Assembly (NCBI GenBank): GCA_002179805.1
Contig: NAVB01000377.1
Span: forward strand, 34,310 to 98,309
Length of the DNA stretch: 64,000 nt
Reading direction: 5' to 3'
Origin: Acanthamoeba lenticulata
Lineage: Eukaryota; Discosea; Longamoebia; Acanthamoebidae
A program made the translations under genes and the position numbers. Shown here piece after piece: positions 55,838 through 64,000 of the stretch. How positions within the stretch are numbered: the first letter of the stretch is position 1; each line of letters starts with the position of its first letter. The notes beneath the pieces are model-generated. The model saw only the letters and a program-made list of their open reading frames with translations, ran no database searches and was not told where the DNA came from.

Positions 55838-57172
55838 TCAAGGCCTCATGGTCCAGATGATGAGCTTGCCATCAACGGCCGTGGTCGAGAACTGGGTCGG
55901 AGAAAGGGCCGTGAGGCAGGAGATGGCGTTCTGGTGCTTGGTGCTGAGCTGCGTCTCGTTGCTGGTGGTGCCCAAGTCGGCCTTCTTCTGCCACATGTTC
56001 ATTGCTGACTGCGTGCTGCTGCTGGCAGCTCCCGCACCGGCCTGGTCCACCTGCTTGACGTATTGCCTGTTCATGGCGTTAACGGTGAGACTCTGCCTCC
56101 ACTCCTGTGTGGTCAGGGCGTAGATGTACCATTCCTGGCCAGCGAGCTTGAAGTGGGTGGGGTTGCAGTCGTAACCGGCGGCGATGACGTCGCTCGGGGA
56201 CAAGAAGGCGAGGGTGCGGAAGGGCAGGCACGAGAGGGAAAGCTTCTGCACGACGGCGTCCTTGCCGGTGGTGATGTTGACAAAGGAGATGGAGGAGTCG
56301 TGGCTCACGAAGCTGAGCCAATCACCAGACTGGGACCAGGCGACGCTGTGGACCCAACCGCCGACGTTGTACTCGGCCAGCAGCTCGCCAAAGGTGAGCT
56401 TGTCGCCAAAGGCAGAGCTCTCCACGCGCTTGTCGATACCCTTGATCCAGGCTGAGAAGATGCGCGTCTTGAAGTCCGACGAACCGGTGGCAAGGAAGAT
56501 GTTGTTCGGGTGCCAAGCGACGCAGAGGACAGTCGACTTGTGGAGCTTGATGTGCTTCGAGACCCACCAATCGTTGGCCTCCTCGAAGTAGCAGACCGAA
56601 ACGCACTTGGCGCCAGAAGACACGGCAAACTTGTGCTCTTTGTTGTTGAGGCAAGGTTGTCAGCCAACTTCATCAACTTTCCCAAGCGACTATTAAAGGT
56701 ACCGTCAGGGCTCCACTTGACGTGGGTAGCGGCACGAGTGATACGGAGGAGCACAAGGGTCGGCTTCCACTTGCCGCCATCCAGAGACCACACGTAGGCG
56801 TTACGATCCTGCGAGCAAGTGACAATTCTGTTCTCCTTGTGTCCCCAGTCGATGCCCGTCACGGCTTGGTCGTGCTGGACAGAAGCGAAGGTGATGATTC
56901 TTAGTAAACTGTTACCTTCCACTTGAGCTGAAGGAGGTACCTCAGCCAACACGGCATCCTTGACCCATTCGCTGCCCTGCTTCTTGTAGATGTGGACCTC
57001 GTTGTTGTTGGGGCAGATGGCAATCGCTGCGGAAGAACAGCGGGTTTGATTAGCAATTCTCAAGCTTCACAACAGCTAGGAAAGGCTTACCAGAGCGGTC
57101 CTTGTTGAAGGCGTGGCAAGTGATGCACGTAAGCTTCTCTGAATCCTTGAAGTTTTCAATAACAGCGCTCAT
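55838..57172 (-). CDS. ARPC1: Arp2/3 complex subunit ARPC1 (p40)
   Basis: A WD-repeat protein of about 370 residues. The N-terminus reads [20 protein letters not shown], then [35 protein letters not shown] and [19 protein letters not shown], the known N-terminal pattern of ARPC1. Further repeats include [40 protein letters not shown] and the end [14 protein letters not shown] with [11 protein letters not shown]. Between propeller blades 6 and 7 is the Ser/Gln-rich insert ([20 protein letters not shown]) that in ARPC1 contacts other subunits. It is a core subunit of the complex that nucleates branched actin filaments. Four or five introns. It lies next to the gelsolin-family gene region but in a separate transcript. 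Confidence 0.95.
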
Positions 57173-57345
57173 CTTTTAGGGATATAGTTAAACTACTCGT
57201 ACAGCAAGTGCTTGTTGAAGCTACTCTCCACCCCCTCCCCACCCACTTTCCAAATCTCGATCGCTTACCTTTTTTAAACTTTCCTTTTATGCAGCCACAG
57301 CACGTCCCTCGTGTGATTGGCCACAAAGATCCTCTAAGCCGAGGA

Positions 57346-59105
57346 TCACGCAAGGCCGAGGACGACGAAACCGAATGCACGAAGTTGGGGAACGCAGAGC
57401 TTGCCCTCGAGGGAGTCGATAATCGCCGCGGGCGCGTCTGTGTCCTGGCTGTACAAGTAGATCGCCCTCGTTGGTCTGGCGTGGTCCGTAGGAAGCACCA
57501 ACTCGACGTCATGCACGGCCTCTTCGCTGAGGTTCACCGCCACCAGCACAGCGCGCGGGAGGTCATCCGCGTCACGCTGTTGTTGGGCGTCTCCGCCGTC
57601 GGCGGTCCGCACAAACGCAAACACGCTCGCATGCGCCGTGTCCACCTTGGCCTGCGGCCCGTCCACCAGCACCGCCCTCAGCCTCCGGCGCAGGGCGATC
57701 AGCGTTTTGTAGTGTCGATGGAAGAGCTGGCCCGTCGGCGAGTCCGTCAGCTCCTCCCACGGGATGAGCGTCCGATCGAACAGGCTCAGCCGCACCGTGT
57801 TCGCCACCTCGTCACCGTTATACCTGTTGAAGGTCGTTGTGTTGTTGTGTCGAGTGGTGGTGAGCCCCCACGTGTGGGCGGGGCCTCGTGGTGGGCTACG
57901 CACAGCATGGGCACGGAACGGACGGAACCGTAGCCACCAAGCGTGAAGGCGATGACCGACGCTGCAAGCGCAGCCGGCGCGCCGCCAAAGTGCTCCAGCG
58001 GCGACCCGTCGGTGAAATTCTTGTCGTGGTTCGTGATGAAGCGCATTCGCAACGTGCCTTCCGGGAATTCCAGGGACTCGGCCTCTAGCACGTCGTGCAG
58101 GTGCGAGGCAGGCTGGCGGCGGTGCACGATGATGGCGGTGAGCGCGTCGTAGACGTTCCAAGCGTAGGTCAAGTCAAAGGCACCCACGTGGTGCTCGGGG
58201 AGGGCGCCCTCGGAGAGCATCAGGAGGCTTGGTTTGACGTCCCGCTTGATCTCGCGCACGAGGCGGCGCCAGAAGAAGGTGGGGACCATCTCGCTGACGT
58301 CGCACCGGAAGCCGTCGATGTCAAAGTCTCGCACCCAAGCCTTCATCACTCGCACCATGTAGTCGCCTAGCGCCCGCTGGGCTTCGGTCTTGCGCTGCTT
58401 CTTCCCGGGCGTGACGGGGATCGTCACCTCAGCCTGGTTGATGGCCACTCGGCGATGGTCGCCTTCGACTTCATCCTCCGAGTCAGCCTCGCCGTAGTCG
58501 AGCGCCGCGACGTCCCACCAGGCCTCCATGGGCGGCAAGATCACCAACTCTTCGTCGTCGCCAACTTCGTCGGTGTTCGTGACGCGGGCTTCTCGCTCGA
58601 GCTTCATTCGCTCGCGTACATCGTCTAAGGTGACCTCCTTGTCGTCCACCACGCGCGGCGGCTCCACGCCAACCTGCTGATCGTCGAGGAGTGTTGGTTT
58701 CTTTTTCTTGCCCTTCTTGAAGAAGTGGGGCTGGTTTTCCAGAAGATGAGAGTCCCACGAGGTGTGGTTTGCCACCCAGTCGAGGATGAGTTTCATCCCC
58801 CTCTCGTGGGCCGCTTGCACCAGTGCCTTCAAGTCTTGCTTCGTCCCGAGGCAACTGCAGATCTCCTCGTAGTTCTTCACTGCATAGGGGCAACCAAGCT
58901 CACCCTTGCGCATCTTGTGCCCAATGGGGTGTATGGGCATGAGCCAGAGCACAGTGACTCCCAAATCGGCCAAATCATCCAACCGCCCCTGCAGCGATTG
59001 CAAATCGCCACGGGCAGAGAAGTTGCGGACGAAGATTTGATAGATGACTGCTGTCCTTACCCAGTCCTCACTCGGCGTAGCACGGACACCTGCGTTCTCC
59101 TCCAT
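57346..59105 (-). CDS. GH13-family alpha-glycosidase with acidic insertion
   Basis: The start MEENAGVRATPSEDWVRTAV leads into a TIM-barrel: FSARGDLQSLQGRLDDLADL, VTVLWLMPIHPIGH, MKLILDWVANHTSWDS (region I), DGFRCDVSEMVP (region II, catalytic Asp nucleophile), LLMLSEGALPEHHVG (region III, acid Glu) and MRFITNHDKNF (region IV, Asp). An insertion of about 90 residues with many Asp/Glu sits between regions I and II (LDDVRERMKLEREA, TDEVGDDEELVI). One intron (about 57825-57918, donor GTGCGT) joins SVRSVPML to YNGDEVANTV and then a C-terminal domain. No signal peptide is visible, so it is probably cytosolic. It should act on alpha-glucans or related oligosaccharides; the subfamily is not clear. Confidence 0.85.
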
Positions 59106-59268
59106 GGCGGCAGTTGTGTGGTGAAGTGAGGGCTTGCATGGCCGTCACGTTGTGCTCCCCCAGTGCACTTCCACTGAAATGGTGTTTGGCGCGTTTCAGA
59201 CACACGTTTTGTTTTTAAAAACTCTGGGCAATATATTGTAGCGACTTTGTCCCCAACCGACTACGGGC

Positions 59269-60390
59269 TCAGATGGCCTGCTGCGCGGTCGTGTTATCGC
59301 GGGTGGCCCAGTCGAACAGGAGGACGATCACGGTGGTGTTGTCGGCGTGCCGCTTCTCCGCCGCACTCTTGCACAGGAAGTCAGCAATGGACTTGGCCGA
59401 GGAACCCTCCACCTGCATCTTGGCCACGGCGTCCACCACCTGTTGGTCCTCGTACTGGTCCCACAGGCCGTCGGAGGCCAAGATAAGGAACTTGTCCTGC
59501 GGCGACAGGTCCAGCGATCGCACAGTGGGCTTGGGGCTCACGGTGTCCTTGTCCTCCTGCACAACCAACCCTGACGAGGTCAGCTCTGCTAACCATCATG
59601 GACACGACGAAGGGTGCTGGCTCACCTTGTTGTAAGGCGCCTTGAAATCAAAGTCACCGAGGGCACGGGTCATGTTGAGGCTGTGCCCAGGGGCGTAGAC
59701 GCGGTTGCCCTTGGCCGGGACGCCCATATCGGCGATGCGCTGGTACTCGCCCTCGTCTTCCAGGTTGTGGTCCCTGGACATGCGGATGGCGCGGATCCCG
59801 CTGCCTTCGTCACGCCCAAGTACGCTGCGCGAGTCACCAACGTTGGCCACATAGAGCCTTTTCCTGTTGATCACCATCGCCACAGTGGCCGTGGTGCCAC
59901 CACGGCCCTGACCTCGATCCTCCAGGATCTCTGCAATGTAGAACATGTTGGGTCACTGACAACACTGAAGGATGATACACAAACACACGGACGTACCCAT
60001 CATGGCTTTGTTCTCACGGAAGAAGCTCTTGTAGAGCGCCTGCTCGTAGTCGCCTGCAGCCCACTCTGGGCTGTCGACTATGAAGTAGTGCATGTTCTCT
60101 TTCGAGTGTTGAGAATAAGCATCTGCGTGGACGCGCACTTGAGCTTCACAAGTGCTGGGCGGAAGCGAGGGGGAGAAGAGGAGGCGGAGAGAGGAACCTG
60201 TGCCGTGGCCGTCAAAGACAGAGTAGATGGCGTAACCCTTGTCCTGAAAAGTCTCGTCCCAAATGCAGTATTGGTCCTCTTGATGGTCTCGGTCGCCCTG
60301 CCGGCGAGCGTAGCCACTGTAGGGCCATCAGCAAACACCCAACACAAGCGGTTAAAAGGCCACGCACCGTTCAATCTGTTGCACTTGCAT
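59269..60390 (-). CDS. PP2C-family Ser/Thr protein phosphatase
   Basis: Exon 1 is tiny: ATG 60390 gives MQVQQIE, and a 52-base intron joins it in frame to RGYARRQGDRDHQEDQYCIW. PP2C motifs follow in order: SVFDGHGTG (metal-binding Asp), ENKAMM, GGTTATVAMVINRKRLYVAN (with NVGDSRSVLG), MSRDHN, ALGDFDFKAPYN, FLILASDGLWDQYEDQQVV and HADNTTVIVL. These hold the Asp residues for two Mg2+/Mn2+ ions. It ends TAQQAI. Length near 300 residues, normal for a single-domain PP2C. Target unknown; no targeting signal seen. Five exons, all minus. The 5' end is separated from the divergent methyltransferase gene by 522 bases. Confidence 0.9.
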
Positions 60391-60912
60391 GTTCTTGGTT
60401 TATGTTCTAGTGTTTGTTCGCCTCAAGTTGCAGCTCTTCAAGAAGCTGTCCCGATGAGCCCGTCACGGGGAGGAGATCACGAGACGTTGCATACCGAGGC
60501 TTTTATTTCGTACGAATTTCGTTTGTTTCAAGAACGTTTGCTTGGCTGGTTTTCCGCGGCAAAACAAAAACAACTCTTACCGGTTCTTCATGCCTGACCT
60601 AAAACACCCCTACACTTTCCTTTTTGAACTATTATTGTCCTTCGGGGCGGTAAGCCAACATTCACATGGAGTGCTGCACTACTGCCCATGCCGACGTAAG
60701 AAGAACAGGGTAAAGACGTTAAGTAGTTTCCATATTGTTTTGTTGAGATATCAGTGGTGGTTGCACGAAGAAGGAGCGGGATAGTTCATGGTTGACGTTT
60801 TTGTTCCGTCGTCGTTGACGAGGAGGGATATCCGAGAAGCTCGAAGCTACAATAATTGCACGCCACGGTCTCGCGAACAGAAAGCAGATAAGCAGAGCAA
60901 GAAACACACCAA
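60391..60912. other. Divergent promoter region, PP2C / methyltransferase
   Basis: 522 bases between two gene starts pointing away from each other. Short frames on both strands lack protein-like sequence. I see no repeat or RNA gene. Confidence 0.5.
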
Positions 60913-61993
60913 ATGTCTACCGGAGGTGACTTTGCGGCAGAGGTCAGCTGGCGGGTCGTGCAGCCCCTCTTGGCCCAGCAGTTTCCGACCAGGGAAAGGC
61001 TCAAGATTGTTGAAGTGGGATGCGGCCTGGGCGAACTGTCATATCTCATGCAGAAGGCAGGACACCAGGTCGTGGCCATCGACCCGTCAGCCGAAGCCAT
61101 CGCCGCCACGCGCAGCAAAGGCGTAGCTGACGCACGCCAGTACGGACTTGAAGAACTGGCTCGGGTGCGTGCTTGTCATTCTTCGCTTGGCCCTATCACC
61201 ACTGACTGGGCTATTGATGGACAAGCAGAAAGAGGAAGAGCTGGGCACCTTCGACGTTGTGCTCTTCACCAGGTCGTTGCATCACATTGGGAAAAGCCTG
61301 GAAGGAGTGCTGCGCCTTGTACGCGACAGTTTGCTGCGGCCTGACGGCGTCCTCGTGATCGAAGAGTTCGGGAGGGAGGACATCGACCGCCAAACTGCCG
61401 AGTGGTACTACACGCTCCACGACACGCTGCAGGCAGCCGGCCTTGTGCCGCTACCTCGTCGTCATTGCCCTCGCCACCACCAGCAGGACAACCAGAGCGT
61501 CCACGACCAACCTGCTGCCCTTGAAGAGGAAGACAAGAAGACAGTAGAGAAGCGGCTACGCAAGGAGCAGACGCGTGATGCGCTTGACAGGTGGGAGCGC
61601 CAGTTCAAGTGGCGCAACCACGGCATGGCGGGCCTCTCAGATCTCCACCTGGGCCATGAGATGGTGGCCGCCATCGAGCGCGTGTTTGGTCAGCTCGAAG
61701 TTCAGCGCACGTCCGTCTTGTTCCGCTTCATCGCCAACCATGTGGACCGCCAGCTCGCCAGCCTCCGCGACAACAACAAGGCGAACAACATCCACATGTG
61801 GTGTCCCGACGGCGGCGGACGACAAGCCTACGAGATCGCCCAGGCCGTGTGGCGGCATGAGGAGGCGCTCATCCACAACACACGGTCTCTCGTCCCGCTG
61901 GGCATCGTAGGCGTTGCCCGAAAGAGGCAACGTGCGGGATCCGCAGCCGACGAGCGGCCCAACGACCAGCACTCGGTCCAGTCGTCTTGCTGA
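60913..61993 (+). CDS. Class I SAM-dependent methyltransferase
   Basis: Two exons. MSTGGDFAAEVSWRVVQPLL is followed by motif I LKIVEVGCGLGELSYLMQ, then HQVVAIDPSAEAIAATRSKG (motif II, acidic residue Asp). An intron of about 60 bases (61165-61226) leads to KQKEEELGTFDVVLFTRSLH (motif IV) with HHIGKSLEGVLRLVRDSLLR and GVLVIEEFGREDI. The C-terminal part is Gln/Arg-rich helical (EKRLRKEQTRDALDRWERQF) and ends HSVQSSC. Probably a small-molecule methyltransferase of the UbiE-type fold; substrate unknown. The tail from about residue 150 has no clear match. Confidence 0.8.
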
Positions 61994-62114
61994 GCGTGCG
62001 GGAACCGTTCATGTCGGCGATATGATCTCTCCTCCAAGAAGAACGTTGCATTTTATAAACAAAAACACCACACCACTTTGATCAAAAATGAACCTTCGCT
62101 GCACTGAGTACTCA

Positions 62115-64000
62115 TCAGTGGTGATGGCCGCCCGAGTGGGCCATCGGCGAGGGGCTCGCTGCGTGCATCGAGGAAGTGAGCTTCTTCATGAGGTAGTCGC
62201 CCACGACGGTGTTGTCCACGTTGCCTCGCGGCACATCCTTGGTGGCGTCGCCGCAGGTGTACAGGTTCACGTCACCCGCTGGTGGCCGGCCACCACGTGC
62301 GTGCACAAAAAGTAGGAAGCGTTGGTCTCTCAACATTACGGCTCAGCCCTTAGAGGGGGGGCATGGGCCGTACCGGTGTTGTAGGCGGAGCTCCACACGA
62401 GGCCGGCCCGCTTGGCCAAGACGTCGCCCACGGCGCTGGCAAACTCGTCCTCATTGGCCGAAGCGATGTACGAACCCTGCAAGGAATTGCACCACGTCAG
62501 AAAACAGCGTATGATCGTGGAATCGGTGAAGGGCAGATGCTCGAACCTCCTCGCTGTCGAGGTTGATGCCGGTGAGGTTCTTGATGACCTCGTTGACAAG
62601 CGCGGCGTTAGGGGAGGGGACCGCCTTCAGGATGCCCGCGGCCAGAGCGTCGGTCGAGTAGGCCAGGGGGGTCAGGATCGCCAGCTTGTCGTCGACAAGG
62701 GCGGGGCCGCCGACGTCGCGGTCGGACGCGATGAGGCAGACGGTGTTCTTCTTGGCCACAAGCTCGGCCACGGCCTCGTAAGCTTCCTGGAGGGCCAGGA
62801 CCTCGCGCGCCAGGCAGGCGGCGTCGTGCACTTGAGCGCAGGCCTCGATGTTGGCCGCTGGTCGCGTGGTCAGCAGCTTGCCTGGCGTGGCAGCGAAGCC
62901 TAGGCAAGCGGGAGCGTACCTTGGACGACGAGGAAGAAGCCCTTGTCGTTGTGGAGCAGGTCGAGAGCCTTCTTGGTCATCTTGTGCAGAGATGGCTGGT
63001 CGGCGGCGGTCTTGGCATCAATCTCGAAGCGCAGCTTCGAATCGGCAAAGACGCCCAACACCGGCAGCTTGCTCGCTTTCTCCAAATCTGCAGACAAGAA
63101 TTAATTATTGTAATTCAATATAAATTTATTACTATCAAGGGAGATTTCGTTGTCAAAAGGCGCATCAAAAAAATAAAGAAAAATAGGATGGTCGTCACCT
63201 TGAGCAGTCTTGAGAACGTCGTAGGCGGCGCCGGTCCAAGCCGTGGTGTTGGTGTAGGCCTTGGCACCACCGCCCAGCAGCACTGAAGCCACACGCCACG
63301 CCAAGCGTCAGAGATCAAGGCCGTCGTTGTGTTCGAAGATGGGGCTTTTGAGGGGAAGGGGAGGAGCGCCTACGATCAAACTTGGCAGTGAGCTGTTGGG
63401 AGACCACCATCTCCGCCATATTGGCATGCTCCATGTGGCTCGTGAACGCCGCCGCCACGGGACCGGCTAGCTCGCCCGTGGTGATGAACCCTGAAATCGC
63501 GCGCCCTGCGTGTGAGCAGTCGAGCCAACACAAAGAATCGGGGCCGAGCCCGGAGGTACCGGTCTTGAAGCCGGCCTTCTTGGCCTTTTCGAAGACCGAG
63601 AGCACGGACGCCTTGGTCTGCGGATCGACCGCCGCCATACCGTTGGCCGTCTTCTTGCCCGTGGCCAGCGCGCTCGCCGCTGCCGCCGCGTCGGTCACGA
63701 TGCTGTAAGCGCGTTGTGTCGTGTAGTGTCGTGAGTCTTTGCAGGCGAGACACGACGGCGCGCACGCGCGGGCGCAGACCTGTCAGAGGAGCGAGTGCGG
63801 AGAGTAGCGGTGAGGTAGGGCTCGAAGCTGAGGCTGGCAGGCGGCGCGGCGTCGCCCTTGCGGAGGGCCGCCTGGAAGCCACGCGCGAGCGTGACGCCAG
63901 CCGGGCCCAGGCCCGATCCGATGAACAGGACGATGTTGGGTTGGGCAGTCCCGCCGCCAGTGTGCATGTGGTCGTCTGGAAGACGAATGGGAAGGGTCAC
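62115..64000 (-). CDS. Alkaline-phosphatase-fold protein, likely catalytically dead (5' end outside window)
   Basis: Eight or so exons; the start lies beyond the right edge. The fold is that of PhoA-type alkaline phosphatase: NIVLFIGSGLGPAGVTLARG, SIVTDAAAAASALATGKKT, GFITTGELAGPVAAAF, GFFLVVQAANIEACAQVHD, LAREVLALQEAYEAV, CLIASDRDVGGPALV, AGLVWSSAYNTAGDVNLY and NVDNTVVGDYLMKKL line up in order with conserved family segments. Yet the residues needed for catalysis are replaced at nearly every site, including the nucleophilic Ser (Ala here). The intron junctions around the affected sites are in frame with GT-AG ends. It ends with a His-rich tail (AHSGGHHH). It may be a binding or structural protein derived from the enzyme (inference). 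Confidence 0.85.

Noticed and set aside
57800..57930. Loss of the GH13 region after region IV
   Set aside because: At first the frame seemed to break here, but a GTGCGT donor joins VPML to YNGDEV in frame, the normal family sequence.
1..64000. Operons, CRISPR arrays, prophage, insertion sequences, tRNA genes
   Set aside because: The DNA is eukaryotic with spliced genes. I found no repeat-spacer arrays, transposase or viral motifs, and no stretch that folds as a tRNA with a matching T-loop.

Overview
The window looks like nuclear DNA of a free-living amoebozoan, most probably Acanthamoeba or a close relative. It is GC-rich. Almost every gene is interrupted by short GT-AG introns of roughly 50-130 bases, often AT-rich, and genes lie 60-600 bases apart on both strands. 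The protein set is eukaryotic and amoeboid: Ras, RalGAP alpha, ARPC1, a gelsolin/villin protein, dymeclin, a synaptojanin-like phosphatase and holocytochrome c synthase. A 5S rRNA copy at 3605-3734 resembles, from memory, the Acanthamoeba 5S. I see no operons, CRISPR arrays, viral genes, transposons or tRNA genes. All gene models were built by eye by joining reading frames at plausible splice sites, so internal exon borders are approximate.

Layout. 1-5.2 kb: a partial mitochondrial-type membrane protein, an ACT-domain protein and a dual-specificity phosphatase, all on minus; then the variant 5S gene and an unrecognised plus-strand protein. 5.3-11.9 kb: a long minus-strand RalGAP alpha-like gene. 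12.4-20.7 kb: an ERI1-family exonuclease (minus), a glycosyltransferase-like protein and an ADP-ribosylglycohydrolase (plus), a two-SAM-domain protein (minus) and a mitochondrial rhodanese (plus). 20.8-27.8 kb: a small proline-rich gene and a large SAC / 5-phosphatase-like / C2 protein, both minus. 28-35 kb: a zinc-knuckle exonuclease, dymeclin and a Ras GTPase (plus), with one hypothetical gene on minus. 35.2-47 kb: a left-handed beta-helix protein (minus); a CCCH zinc-finger protein with a proline-rich repeat array, a methyltransferase, a HEAT-like solenoid protein and an intronless sterol reductase (plus). 47.3-57.2 kb: a six-domain gelsolin protein (minus), holocytochrome c synthase and a type II membrane glycosyltransferase candidate (plus), and ARPC1 (minus). 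57.3-64 kb: a GH13 glycosidase and a PP2C phosphatase (minus), a methyltransferase (plus), and an alkaline-phosphatase-fold protein running off the window (minus).

The genes do not form one pathway. Loose themes are actin and membrane traffic (ARPC1, gelsolin, Ras, RalGAP, SAC phosphatase, dymeclin), RNA processing (two ERI1-family exonucleases, CCCH protein) and mitochondria (holocytochrome c synthase, rhodanese, N-terminal membrane protein). The strongest unusual signals are: an alkaline-phosphatase relative that has lost the nucleophile and nearly all metal ligands; a synaptojanin-like protein with an intact SAC site but a degraded 5-phosphatase site; an array of SH3-ligand-like repeats attached to CCCH fingers; a Ras protein with Asn at the position of effector residue Asp38; and a 5S copy with an 11-base insertion.
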